Source: JABDIY01 sp963803845 (lineage in GTDB: Bacteria; Actinomycetota; Acidimicrobiia; Acidimicrobiales; SZUA-35). From it: a DNA stretch of 64,000 nucleotides. The notes beneath the pieces are model-generated. The model was not told the origin of the DNA. It did not search any database and saw nothing but the letters and a program-made list of their open reading frames with translations. The stretch is from contig CAWDNZ010000005.1 of the NCBI GenBank assembly GCA_963803845.1, positions 1,240,001 to 1,304,000 on the forward strand, given 5' to 3'. Below, in pieces: positions 25,769-34,217 of this stretch. Every line of letters begins with the position of its first letter. Positions within the stretch are counted from its first letter, which is position 1. Position numbers and translations under genes: made by a program.

Positions 25769-26243
25769 GCTCCACCAAACAGGCCGCCACACCTACCATA
25801 CCCTTGGGGCGCACCCCATCGAGACGCAGAAGAAGTCTTCATGCCTTCATCATGAGCAAGGGGTGTGACAACGAAGGATTCAAGGCGCAGCAATTGGGCT
25901 GAACTTCGACGTTTCTCCAGTTCACGAGGTCGAACTGAAACTTGAATAAGCTTTTGCGGTTCTATCCGAGCATTGGTAAATCGGGCGATCCGTCCTGAGC
26001 TACGGCGGCGATCTCCGAATCGAACGGGCCGTGGAGCGGAAATGGAAATGATTCGGTCTGATTTGCACGTGCGGATTGAACCAGACATTCCCATCGACCC
26101 CGCCTCCACACGCTCCAAGTCGGCCACGACCCGCTTCCGCCAGTGGTCGATGGCGCCACCGTCGAGTGACCGCCGACCGACAGACCGTCACAGGGCCGAG
26201 GTAGACTGGGACTCGCAGTTTGAAAACCTATCAACATGCACAA
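25769..26243. other. Intergenic region upstream of ssrA
   Basis: About 475 bp between the divergent HNH gene and tmRNA gene. Open frames here are short and look non-coding. It should carry the tmRNA promoter (see the TAGACT box) and the HNH promoter. No tRNA or integrase remnant recognised. Confidence 0.5.
26202..26207 (+). promoter_or_regulatory. Possible -10 box of ssrA
   Basis: TAGACT, a good actinobacterial -10 (TAnnnT), 36 bp before the mature 5' end of tmRNA. A matching -35 is weak (around 26179-26184, GACAGA), so the call is tentative. Confidence 0.3.
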
Positions 26244-26617
26244 GGGGCTGATCGGTTTCGACGTTGAGACCAGAAGCTGTCGGTGCGACTCGAGTTGCTC
26301 AGACTCGTAAAACGGGGCTCTTTAGAAGACGGCAACGAAACCGACTTCGCTCTTGCCGCTTAATTCTTAAGCAGTACAGAGGAAAACTGCGAGCCGTGAG
26401 GCCACGCAGGGCCTGATCATTACAGCCCGGTAACAGAAGTAGTGATGGACGGTGGGAGAGACCACTGACGGACAGGGAAAGACTTCTGACTCCAGGGAAA
26501 GCCCTGGCGGTTTATAACCCGGTAGCCGGACAGCCGTAAGTCCGAAACACGGGAATAGTCGTAGCGTTGGCAGTGACTGCTTAGCGGACGGGGGTTCGAT
26601 TCCCCCCAGCTCCACCC
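26244..26617 (+). ncRNA. ssrA: Transfer-messenger RNA (tmRNA, SsrA)
   Basis: Rescues stalled ribosomes together with SmpB. The 5' end GGGGCTG pairs with CAGCTCC at 26607-26613, and GGTTCGATTCCCC at 26593-26605 is the T arm of the tRNA-like domain, both normal for tmRNA. The tag reading frame starts at GAC 26328 and ends at TAA 26361-26363, encoding DGNETDFALAA; with the charged Ala this gives a 12-residue degradation tag ADGNETDFALAA, close in form to mycobacterial and bifidobacterial tags. CCA is not fully encoded (ACCC follows the stem), so it would be added. smpB lies about 1 kb away with one gene between. Confidence 0.96.
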
Positions 26618-26702
26618 TCCACAAATGCTCCATACAACGCTTCGATGATTCGATCCGCCCGCCTGAGACTGCGAGTCACAGCGAACCTGGTCGACGTTGC
26701 GG

Positions 26703-27554
26703 TCAGGCGGCGAGAAATGCTCGGGTGCGGTCGGCGCAGAGGGCGAGCTCGTCGATCCAAGGGGCATGACCGGCCTGTGCGATGACTTCGAGCTGCGCGT
26801 TTGGAAGACGGGCCACGAACTCGTTGGCGACGAGCACACCCCCGTTCGGGTCTTCATCGCCCCACAGGAACAGCGACCGCATCGTCACTCTGGAGAGGAG
26901 CTCGTCGGTGTGAAGCATGCGCTGGTTGAGGCCGCGCAACGGCGTGATGATCTTCGGCGAGGACCGCAGGTCGTTGGCCATCGTGTCGGTGTCGCGCTGC
27001 ACGGACAGGAACCAGTCGATCATCTCGTCGGTGAAGGTCCCCGTTTCGAGCGCCCGCTTGAGCCCGATCTGGCGCAAGAGTGCCTTCACGATCGCCCGAG
27101 TGACGGGCATTTTGGCAGCGACGGACTGCATCCCCGGTATCGATGCCAGGCGCATTGACAGGGCCACCGTGTCCATCGGCGCGCCCATCGACCAGCTGTA
27201 CTCAACGATGCTGCTAATCCGAGTCGGGTTCGCCGCAGCTCCACGCATCGCGAAATAGCCGCCGTAGGACGTGGCCAACACGGCGGCGCTGGGAAGCTCG
27301 AGCGCGTCAAGTGCGTCGGTCAGCAGCTGGTCGGCATAGGACTCGACCGCGTCGAGGTCTCGCAACGGACCACCAACGATCGGGTCGCTGAGCCCGCAAC
27401 CGGGACGATCGAGAGCGATGCACCGAAATTCCGGGAGCTCGGCCATGAGCGACATCCAGCTCGTGCCAGCGTTCGCAGCGCCGAGGATGAGCAGAACGGG
27501 TGGACCGTCGCCCGTCTCCTGCACCCGGACAATCTCGCCCGTGCGTAGGCGCAC
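26703..27554 (-). CDS. Alpha/beta hydrolase fold protein
   Basis: 283 aa. Core pattern of the family: LLILGAANAGTSWMSLM (oxyanion region), ALDRPGCGLSDPIVG, nucleophile elbow AVLATSYGGYFAMR (Ser in ATSYGG instead of GxSxG), acid region SLFLWGDEDPNGG, and the final His in AQAGHAPWIDE. Likely an esterase, haloalkane-dehalogenase-like or epoxide-hydrolase-like enzyme; substrate unknown. GTG start at 27554. The replaced first Gly of the elbow is unusual but accepted in the family. Lies between ssrA and smpB; convergent with ssrA. Confidence 0.85.
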   Translation of the reverse strand: MRLRTGEIVRVQETGDGPPVLLILGAANAGTSWMSLMAELPEFRCIALDRPGCGLSDPIVGGPLRDLDAVESYADQLLTDALDALELPSAAVLATSYGGYFAMRGAAANPTRISSIVEYSWSMGAPMDTVALSMRLASIPGMQSVAAKMPVTRAIVKALLRQIGLKRALETGTFTDEMIDWFLSVQRDTDTMANDLRSSPKIITPLRGLNQRMLHTDELLSRVTMRSLFLWGDEDPNGGVLVANEFVARLPNAQLEVIAQAGHAPWIDELALCADRTRAFLAA

Positions 27555-27690
27555 GTTCGTTCCGTCGGTTTCACGCCCACCGATTGCCAGAGTCGCCGTT
27601 CAGTCTGACGGAACCGTTCGATCTGCTTCCCCACCCGATCGATTTTAGTCGGCTTCACCTGGTCGCCCTGTAACTCCCCCAGCCCACCCA

Positions 27691-28149
27691 TTAGCGAGAT
27701 CGTTCAGACAGCTCTCTTCGGGCTTCACGATCAGCATCGCGAGTTGCGATCAATTGGCGCTTGTCTACCGTCTTGCGACCTCGGCCAAGACCCAACTCCA
27801 CTTTCACGTAGCTGTCTTTGAAATACATCGCCATGGGAATCAGGAGCAATTGTTCCTGATTCATCTTCGACGACAACCGGGTGAGCTCGTGCCGATGCAT
27901 CAGGAGTTTGCGACGCCGGGTTCGGTCGAGGACGACGTGTGTTCCGGCGCTGGAGTACGGAGCGATATGCAGACCGACCAAATACAGCTGATTGTTTTCA
28001 AATCGGGCGTATGCATCATTGAGCTGGACCTTTGACTCCCTCAGTGCCTTCACCTCGGAGCCATAGAGCACCACGCCGGCTTCAAAGGACTCGGTGATGT
28101 CGTAGTTCCGTCGCGCTGAGCGATTGGTGGAGATCATCTGAGTGGCCAT
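27691..28149 (-). CDS. smpB: SsrA-binding protein SmpB
   Basis: 152 aa, the usual length. Binds the tRNA-like domain of tmRNA and brings it to stalled ribosomes. The OB-fold core shows TNRSARRNYDITESFEAGVV, YGSEVKALRESKVQLND and LVGLHIAPYSSAG, with the basic C-terminal tail (LGRGRKTVDKRQLIATRDAD) that enters the mRNA channel. Start ATG; with the BI-1 gene divergent 107 bp away. Works with ssrA found nearby at 26.2-26.6 kb. Confidence 0.97.
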   Translation of the reverse strand: MATQMISTNRSARRNYDITESFEAGVVLYGSEVKALRESKVQLNDAYARFENNQLYLVGLHIAPYSSAGTHVVLDRTRRRKLLMHRHELTRLSSKMNQEQLLLIPMAMYFKDSYVKVELGLGRGRKTVDKRQLIATRDADREARRELSERSR

Positions 28150-28239
28150 TGAGCCGTCATTCTACCCAGACGAGAAATCGATCAACCCGGAACCCTTTCG
28201 GCCCGAAAAACGTGAGACACTGGAGATTCTTCGCAATCT

Positions 28240-28245
28240 AGGAGG
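28240..28245 (+). promoter_or_regulatory. Ribosome binding site of the BI-1 gene
   Basis: AGGAGG ten bases before the ATG at 28256; it decides the start against the longer open frame beginning at 28142, which overlaps smpB. Confidence 0.75.
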
Positions 28246-28255
28246 TTGCTTTTCA

Positions 28256-28912
28256 ATGGCTTACCCACAACAGACCCAATACATCCCGGCAATTAATGCC
28301 GATGAGGACGTGCGCTCAGCATTTCTCATCCGGGTCTATCAGCATGTCGCCCTTGCGGTACTGGCCTTTATGGCCTTCGAGACGGTTCTCTTCGTCACCG
28401 GCCTCGCACAGGGCATTCTGAACTTCTTCTCGGGCAACGGCTTCCTGTGGTTGGGGCTGATCGGCGCCATGTATCTGGGTAGCACCATGTCCTTCAAGGC
28501 CGCCCAACGTATCGACAACACCAACATCCAGTACGCCGGACTCTTCGGTATGGCCGGCATGTACTCCATCGTCTTCGCCCCGCTGCTCCGAAGTGTCTTC
28601 AACGCCGACGCTTCCGGACTCGTCTGGCAGGCCGCTCTGATCACCCTGGTCGGCTTCGCCGGCCTCACCGTGATCGGCATGACCACCAGCAAGGACCTGT
28701 CATTCATGCGGCCGATTCTGCTGTGGGCCGGATTTGCCGCCCTCGGCCTCATCGTGGCCGGTGCGATCTTCGGCTTCCAGCTGGGAATCATCTTCAGCGT
28801 CGGCATGATCGCTTGTCGGGAGCAACAATTCTGTACCAGACGCAGACCATCGTACGACAGTTCCCGGCCTGGGCTCACGTTGCAGCGGCACTGGGTCTGT
28901 TCAGCTCGCTGA
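28256..28912 (+). CDS. BI-1/YccA (Bax inhibitor-1) family membrane protein, apparent frameshift
   Basis: 218 aa as read from the ATG with AGGAGG. Six clear membrane helices (AVLAFMAFETVLFVTGLA; FLWLGLIGAMYLG; YAGLFGMAGMYSIVFAPLL; AALITLVGFAGLTVIGMTT; PILLWAGFAALGLIVAGAIF; LGIIFSVGMIA). The family C-terminus is missing in this frame, which turns basic after GMIA. Another frame of the same strand supplies it (LSGATILYQTQTIVRQ, then HVAAALGLFSSLMTMFYYVL) up to 28962. Restoring one base at about 28813 would join them as GMIALSGATILYQ. Either an error or a real disruption. BI-1 proteins are ion-channel-like and linked to FtsH in E. coli; here the role is unknown. Confidence 0.85.
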   Translation: MAYPQQTQYIPAINADEDVRSAFLIRVYQHVALAVLAFMAFETVLFVTGLAQGILNFFSGNGFLWLGLIGAMYLGSTMSFKAAQRIDNTNIQYAGLFGMAGMYSIVFAPLLRSVFNADASGLVWQAALITLVGFAGLTVIGMTTSKDLSFMRPILLWAGFAALGLIVAGAIFGFQLGIIFSVGMIACREQQFCTRRRPSYDSSRPGLTLQRHWVCSAR

Positions 28913-29149
28913 TGACCATGTTCTACTACGTGCTCCGTCTCCTGGCCGCAACCCGCCGCTAGACCGACCACCAACAAGCGCCTAGCCGCCCCTTTCGGGC
29001 AGCCGAAGGTCAGCGCCAGCGCAGAACCTGGGCTGTCACCCGTGCGAGACCGCCAGGCGGACCTAGTGCTTTCGCGTTTTTGTCCAGTCCGATGCGAGAC
29101 TGGGTGAAGTGGTGTCTTTGGCTGAACGGGTGAATTCCGGCTTGCGGAA

Positions 29150-30328
29150 GTGAGTCGTCAACAGCGAATTCTCGCCGCCGGTTTGTTCGTGGTGGCCTGG
29201 GGAACCAATGTCAGTACACCGCTGATTCTGCGGTACCAGGACCGACTCTCGCTCAGCGATACCGGCGCAGTCGGCATCTTCACCATCTACGTCGTCGGAA
29301 TCCTTTTCTCACTCCTCTTCGCAGGCCGACTATCGGACCGATTCGGTAGGCGACCCGTCATTCTTCCCTTCACTGGCCTGTCGGCAATCGCGTCGCTGAT
29401 ACTGGTCTTGGGCCGCAACTCGCTGGCCCTGCTCTTCCTTGGACGCCTCCTGCTCGGTGCCGTCAGCGGCGCAGTGCTTTCCGTTGGCACCGCCTGGCTG
29501 AGCGAACTCAACGAAGGTGGCTCCACCGCCACTGAACGGCTGCGCTTGGCCGGCGCTACGACCGCCATAATCTACGTGGGATTCGGTTTCGGCCCGATCT
29601 CCTCGGCCCTGTATGAACGGCTCGGTTCGGCCCCCCTGGTGGTGCCCTACGTCTTCCACGCGGCTGTCACGTTCGTGGTCCTCGCGGCCATGCTCCAGTT
29701 GCCCGAGACAAAGCGGGCCGACCCCGGAATACGCCTGCGTCCTCAGGTGGGGGTTCCCGCCGTTTCCCGCGGCGAATTCCTCGGTGTCTTGGCGCCAGCC
29801 GCAATCTGGGTCTTCGGATTTCCTTCCACGAGCTTCGCTCTCTTTCCTGTGATCCTTCGAGGTGCTGTTGGAAGCGGGAGTGATGTGCTGGTGGCAGGCG
29901 TAACAGGGACCCTGACCGCAGTGTCGGCTCTGTTGTCGCGGCCAATACTTCGACGAGTAGGCAATGCCCGAAGCTCACTGCTGGTCGGCCTCCGGATTGG
30001 AGTGGTTGGGTACGTTGTGGGGACGCTCGCCTTCGTGACCGAGTTTTGGCAGCTGGTCCCGTTCGCCGCCGTGCTGATGGGCTCTGCCTCGGGGATTATC
30101 CTCACCGCCGGTCTTGCTCTCACCGACGCCATCGCCGACGACACAAATCGCGGTGCACTCAGCGCTTCCTACTACTTCGCAGCGTATTGCGGTATGGCCA
30201 TGCCGGTGATCATCACCCTTCTCGCACGCGTTTCGTCGGTCGCCGTGGCCCTCTCGGCTATCACGCTCCTTGCCGCGGCCACCGCACTGATTCTCTCTAT
30301 TCGGATGCGCTCCCACCCAGCGCTGTAG
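29150..30328 (+). CDS. MFS-family transporter
   Basis: 392 aa with about 12 hydrophobic helices. The MFS loop 2-3 signature appears as AGRLSDRFGRRPVILPFTG; LLLGAVSGAVLSVGTAWLSE and a second-half repeat (ASGIILTAGLALTDAIADDTNRG) follow. GTG start at 29150. Monocistronic, between the BI-1 gene and the DUF3592-like gene. Substrate unknown; drug or metabolite export is the usual guess for such DHA-like proteins. Confidence 0.88.
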   Translation: MSRQQRILAAGLFVVAWGTNVSTPLILRYQDRLSLSDTGAVGIFTIYVVGILFSLLFAGRLSDRFGRRPVILPFTGLSAIASLILVLGRNSLALLFLGRLLLGAVSGAVLSVGTAWLSELNEGGSTATERLRLAGATTAIIYVGFGFGPISSALYERLGSAPLVVPYVFHAAVTFVVLAAMLQLPETKRADPGIRLRPQVGVPAVSRGEFLGVLAPAAIWVFGFPSTSFALFPVILRGAVGSGSDVLVAGVTGTLTAVSALLSRPILRRVGNARSSLLVGLRIGVVGYVVGTLAFVTEFWQLVPFAAVLMGSASGIILTAGLALTDAIADDTNRGALSASYYFAAYCGMAMPVIITLLARVSSVAVALSAITLLAAATALILSIRMRSHPAL

Positions 30329-30378
30329 TCTCGTGCAAACCGGCACCACTCAGGTTCGGTTGATGACACGTCGATACC

Positions 30379-31116
30379 TTGCAGGTGGGACGCCTGACCG
30401 CAGAAGACATCATCGTCTTCCTGACTCTTAGCCCTCTCTGGCTAGGGCTTCTGCTGATCTTTCGAGAGGGCCGCCGACTTCGCTACTTGGGCAGGCCATT
30501 CTTCCGCTCCTGGCGAACCGTAGGCACGGTCAGCGAGCATGTCCAAGCCATGGTAAGCAACGGAGCAGTCAAGTCATCTGCAGTGATCACTTTCACCAGT
30601 GAGTGGGGCTCTACGGTCCGTTACGTTGAACCTCCACTTCGGCGCGGCCGGCCACCGGCGATTGGCACGGAAGTGAAGGTGTGTCATCGATTGGGCGATG
30701 AGAAGGTAGCCAAGCGCTATGACCGCTCCCGTCAGGTGATCGGTTGGTTCACCATGATGACCAGCGGCCCGATTCTGGTCATCTTGTTCCGTGAATTCTG
30801 GCCGTTCCTCGCGTTCGGTGCGGCTGTGCTCCTGCTCAACGCGATCCGCCGGAAAATCACCGGCCGATCATCAGCCACGACGAACTCGGCGTTCCGTGAA
30901 GTCGTCGAGCCGCAGCCCTCCCCGCCGAGGGTGCCATCGATCGAACACGAGCACACCACATATGTGCACACCGAGATCGAACACGAATGGAACCCGAATA
31001 CCGCCACTGCGACAACCGCCCAGACCAGTGCCAACAACTCGCCGAAGAACTGGATGGAGGTTCGCTGGACTAGACGCAAGCGCATTCAGGTCCAAGCCCA
31101 CCGCAGAGCTCCATGA
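30379..31116 (+). CDS. DUF3592-like membrane protein
   Basis: 245 aa as read from a TTG. N-terminal helix (FLTLSPLWLGLLLIF), then a soluble segment TVGTVSEHVQAMVS with VITFTSEWGSTVRYVEPP and GTEVKVCHRLGDEKVAKRYD, the beta-rich DUF3592 pattern, then one or two helices (MMTSGPILVILFREF). The tail beyond residue 170 is Thr/Ser/Glu-rich and the last ~20 residues (RRKRIQVQAHRRAP) look non-natural, possibly out of frame (see finding). No gene symbol or function is known for the family. Followed by a second related gene, overlapping or nearly so. Confidence 0.65.
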   Translation: MQVGRLTAEDIIVFLTLSPLWLGLLLIFREGRRLRYLGRPFFRSWRTVGTVSEHVQAMVSNGAVKSSAVITFTSEWGSTVRYVEPPLRRGRPPAIGTEVKVCHRLGDEKVAKRYDRSRQVIGWFTMMTSGPILVILFREFWPFLAFGAAVLLLNAIRRKITGRSSATTNSAFREVVEPQPSPPRVPSIEHEHTTYVHTEIEHEWNPNTATATTAQTSANNSPKNWMEVRWTRRKRIQVQAHRRAP

Positions 31117-31162
31117 AGCTGATCAAGCTGAGGTAGCCCGAGTCAAGGAACTCACTGCAAGC

Positions 31163-31720
31163 TTGAAACCAGCGCTTCGGAACTACGCCATTACGATGGT
31201 CGTTCTGGCAGTCCTGGCCGGAGCGGTCCAGGGGCCATTTCCCGGTCCCCCCTTCGTCTTGCTGTTCTTGCTGGTGGGCTTCTTCATCCTTTGGCAGGCA
31301 CAACCTTTCCCGGACGGCAGAACCACCCCCGGGCACGTTGTTGCCCATGTTGCTCGGAGCGGTAGCGAGGGTGGAACCGTCTACGCAAACACGATTGAGT
31401 TTGAGACACACGCCGGCCCGACGCGTTTCACAACTTCAACTGCCAGCTCCAGACGAACCCCGATCGGCACCGAACGCACGGTTTCCTATCGTCCGTACGA
31501 TCTGAATCAGGCGCGCTGCACCAACGGGTTAGGTGCATGGATGGGTTGGATCTGGACGATCTTCAGTGCCCTCATCGGAGTGGTATTCAACTGGATGGTC
31601 TGGCCCCCGCTGGCGCTCGTGGCCGGGATCGGGGCGTGGATTCTCTACCGGCGTTACGTGAAGCTGCTACAGCCAACTCCAGCTGCGATCTCCACGACCC
31701 ATTCCCCTCTCATCAGCTGA
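31163..31720 (+). CDS. Second DUF3592-like membrane protein
   Basis: About 185 aa from the TTG at 31163. Helices near YAITMVVLAVLAGAVQ, FVLLFLLVGFFILW and at the C-terminus (IWTIFSALIGVVFNWMVW; LALVAGIGAWILYRRY) enclose a DUF3592-type soluble part (VVAHVARSGSEGGTVYANTI; PIGTERTVSYRPYDLN). The frame upstream also reads a plausible helix (LHEADQAEVARVKELTASLK), so the real protein is probably longer, starting at GTG 31028 or, if an indel exists, at ATG 30987 in another frame. A paralogue of the gene before it; role unknown. Confidence 0.6.
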   Translation: MKPALRNYAITMVVLAVLAGAVQGPFPGPPFVLLFLLVGFFILWQAQPFPDGRTTPGHVVAHVARSGSEGGTVYANTIEFETHAGPTRFTTSTASSRRTPIGTERTVSYRPYDLNQARCTNGLGAWMGWIWTIFSALIGVVFNWMVWPPLALVAGIGAWILYRRYVKLLQPTPAAISTTHSPLIS

Positions 31721-31811
31721 GAACTCTTACTAGCTGAGAAAGAGCCACTCGAGCATTAGCGCCGCGATTCCGTCGCTGGTTCCCAAATCGAAGGCACCCA
31801 CCGGTGTAGCC

Positions 31812-32540
31812 TTGACGCCCGTGCACGTCGGACTCGCAGGCCTCCTCATTGTGGGTCTGGCGATCTTCACCGGAGCACTGGTGCAGGGTTGCATCGGGTT
31901 CGGAGCCGTTGTTACCGCCTTCTCGGTCGTTGTGCTGGTTGAACCTGAGCTCCTCCCCCAATCTGTCATCATCTCCACTACCCCGGTGGTGCTCGCTGTC
32001 TTCCTACAGAATCGAGGATCGGTGCGCTGGGGAGAGGCATTTCGTCTGATCGGAGGGCGAGCGCCCGGCGTGGCGATCGGAGCCTTTCTCGTCTCGCGGC
32101 TGAGCCCCGTGTTCCTCGCCTACGTAGGTGCAACCGTGGTCCTGGCGGCAGTCCTGGTAACCGCCAATATCCCTCCCATACCCCGGAAGACAACCACCCT
32201 GCTCACGGCCGGGTTCGCCAGCGGGCTTTTCGGCACCGCCACCGGTATCGGTGGTCCGCCGTTGGGCCTGATGTACCAGCATGGCGCCGGAGTGGATCTC
32301 CGCGCCACGGTAGGGACGGTGATGCTGGTGGGCGGCGCCATGACCATCAGCGGCTTTGCGCTCGCCGGGGAACTGGAAGCCATCGACATTCGGACCGGAC
32401 TGGCACTGATGCCATTCTCACTGGCCGGTGTGCTGACCGCCCGAGCGATCCACGCGTGGGTAGATGACCGCATCACCCGGGTGGTCCAGATTGTCAGCGT
32501 CTTCGGAGCGGTGCTCGCCATCATCCGACTGTCGCTTTAA
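31812..32540 (+). CDS. TauE/SafE family permease
   Basis: 242 aa polytopic protein with about 7-8 helices. Two repeats are visible: VQGCIGFGAVVTAFSVVVL in the first half and GLFGTATGIGGPPLGLMYQH in the second, the paired GxGGG-like motif of the family that exports sulfite, sulfoacetate or related anions. TTG at 31812 (or GTG at 31821) starts the first helix. Its stop is the last base before the tandem repeat array. Substrate unknown. Confidence 0.87.
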   Translation: MTPVHVGLAGLLIVGLAIFTGALVQGCIGFGAVVTAFSVVVLVEPELLPQSVIISTTPVVLAVFLQNRGSVRWGEAFRLIGGRAPGVAIGAFLVSRLSPVFLAYVGATVVLAAVLVTANIPPIPRKTTTLLTAGFASGLFGTATGIGGPPLGLMYQHGAGVDLRATVGTVMLVGGAMTISGFALAGELEAIDIRTGLALMPFSLAGVLTARAIHAWVDDRITRVVQIVSVFGAVLAIIRLSL

Positions 32541-33117
32541 CATTGGTTCCGCTCGCCCAGGCTCGTGCCTCGCCGCAGGGTCGCTTCACGGCTCGCTCCG
32601 CTCAACCAGAACGCACCGCTTGCTGAGCTGCTCCGTCCCTCCGCAGCCTCACGGCCCTATTGACTGGTTCCGCTCGCCCAGGCTCGTGCCTCGCCGCAGG
32701 GTCGCTTCACGGCTCGCTCCACTCGACCAAAACAGAAGGCGCATCTTGCTGCTTCGTCCCTCCGCAGCCTCTCGGCCTTATTGACTGGTTCCGCTCGCCC
32801 AGGCTCGTGCCTCGCCGCAGGGTCGCTTCACGGCTCGCTCCGCTCAACCAGAACGCACCGCTTGCTGAGCTGCTCCGTCCCTCCGCAGCCTCACGGCCTT
32901 ATTGACTGGTTCCGCTCGCCCAGGCTCGTGCCTCGCCGCAGGGTCGCTTCACGGCTCGCTCCGCTCAACCAGAACGCACCGCTTGCTGAGCTGCTCCGTC
33001 CCTCCGCAGCCTCACGGCCTTATTGACTGGTTCCGCTCGCCCAGGCTCGTGCCTCGCCGCAGGGTCGCTTCACGGCTCGCTCCGCTCAACCAGAACGCAC
33101 CGCTTGCTGAGCTGCTC
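32541..33117. repeat. 121-bp tandem repeat array, 4.7 copies
   Basis: Period 121 bp: the start TTCCGCTCGCCCAGGC recurs at 32547, 32668, 32789, 32910 and 33031. Copies 1, 3, 4 and 5 are nearly identical; copy 2 differs in its second half (e.g. CTCCACTCGACC for CTCCGCTCAACC and a changed middle), suggesting duplication from one older divergent copy. Because 121 is not a multiple of three, the many open frames here change frame each unit and are chance. The array begins directly after the TauE gene and ends about 200 bp before ftsX (opposite strand). A larger span to 33323 has no gene. Confidence 0.95.
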
Positions 33118-33167
33118 CCCGGAGGGATGTGGCCCGCTGAGTCGTTATGCGTTTTGTTTCTGACGAT

Positions 33168-33245
33168 CTGTTGTCGGCCGGGTAGGCGAGGCCTCCGTGG
33201 CCGGCGGAACGGCCCCCGGAGGGACAGCAATCATTCAGCCAGCTC
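33168..33245. repeat. Dispersed repeat, copy A
   Basis: About 78 bp sharing CTCCGTGGC, GAACGGCCCCC and GAGGGACAGCAATCATTCAG with copies at 46.8-47.05 kb, about 13 kb away. Copy A has small changes (GTAGGCGAGGCCTCCG; GGCCGGCGGAAC). It is non-coding here, just after the tandem array and before ftsX. Nature unknown; could be a non-autonomous element or REP-like sequence. Confidence 0.75.
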
Positions 33246-33323
33246 ACAACTCCGCAGGCGCTCGGGTGCGCTGACAAGCGAGAATCACACCTCCGCAGGC
33301 TCACAAGCTCGCTCCCGCCTTAG

Positions 33324-34217
33324 CTACGCCTCGAGGTACCGGGTGACCGCGACGCCCGATCCGACGGCACCGATCAACGCCCCGGAGGCCAGCAGAATCC
33401 CTGTGATCACCCAGAGCTGACCGCTCTCCAATGCGAATGAGTCGAACAGACGGAAGTCGGCACCCTTCACCGCACCACCAACAACCCGATTGAGGGCCAG
33501 GACTGCGCCCGCACTGAATATGGCACCAACCAGGCCCTGGAGTAATCCCTCGAGCATGAAGGGGATACGAATGAACCAGTTGGTGGCCCCAACCAGGCGC
33601 ATCACCTCCACCTCTCGCCGGCGAGCGAACAGAGCGGTGCGGATGGTGTTGTACATCAAGAGGCTCGATGCCAAGCCACTGGCCAACGCCGCCACAGTCA
33701 TGGTGATGCTGGCCGCGGATGAGAACTGATTGAGCCGGCGGATGTAGTCGCCGGCGAAGTCGACCTGACGCACCCCTGGCAACGGCGTGAACTGCCTGCC
33801 GAGCTGTTCGACCACGCTGAGGTCGGGATTCACCGGCACCACCCGGAAGGAAGTGGGCAGGTCTTCGGGTGTAACCGCGGCCAACACCTCGGGCGATTCG
33901 GCGAAGTATTCCTCAAATTCGGCGAACGTCTGCTCGCGGGTGATGAACACTGCACTCTTGACCACCGGAGACTCCGCCAGGGCGCGCTCCACCGATGAGA
34001 TCTGGTCATCGCTGGCATCATTGTTGATCCAAATGATGAACTCAACATCGTCTTTGAAGCGGGTGTTCAGTCCCGATACTCCCTGCTGTATCACCAGCGC
34101 TGCACCGAGGAGAGACAGCGATACCGCCACCGTGAGCACAGTAGCGATGCTCAACGAGGGGTTCCGAATGATGTTGAGGGCGGTCTCTTTGATGATGTAA
34201 TCGACGCGAACGGCCAT
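33324..34217 (-). CDS. ftsX: Cell-division protein FtsX
   Basis: 297 aa membrane partner of FtsE that controls peptidoglycan hydrolases at the septum. First helix near SLSIATVLTVAVSLSLLGAA, a large extracellular loop (~45-170) and three C-terminal helices (ASGLASSLLMYNTIRTALFA; MLEGLLQGLVGAIFSAGAVL; LWVITGILLASGALIGAVG), the standard FtsX topology, with a conserved EVEVMRLVGATNWFIRIPF motif. Start overlaps the ftsE stop by one base. Located downstream of ftsE as usual. Confidence 0.96.
   Translation of the reverse strand: MAVRVDYIIKETALNIIRNPSLSIATVLTVAVSLSLLGAALVIQQGVSGLNTRFKDDVEFIIWINNDASDDQISSVERALAESPVVKSAVFITREQTFAEFEEYFAESPEVLAAVTPEDLPTSFRVVPVNPDLSVVEQLGRQFTPLPGVRQVDFAGDYIRRLNQFSSAASITMTVAALASGLASSLLMYNTIRTALFARRREVEVMRLVGATNWFIRIPFMLEGLLQGLVGAIFSAGAVLALNRVVGGAVKGADFRLFDSFALESGQLWVITGILLASGALIGAVGSGVAVTRYLEA

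Noticed and set aside
24476..26617. Genomic island inserted at ssrA
   Set aside because: The HNH gene is on the 5' side of ssrA; no duplicated tmRNA 3' end and no integrase were found.
32541..33117. CRISPR array
   Set aside because: The units are 121 bp with no unique spacers, and no Cas genes lie nearby.
32464..33420. Several plus-strand open frames encoding near-identical 81-residue proteins
   Set aside because: They arise from the 121-bp tandem repeat in successive frames, with no family similarity and no RBS.
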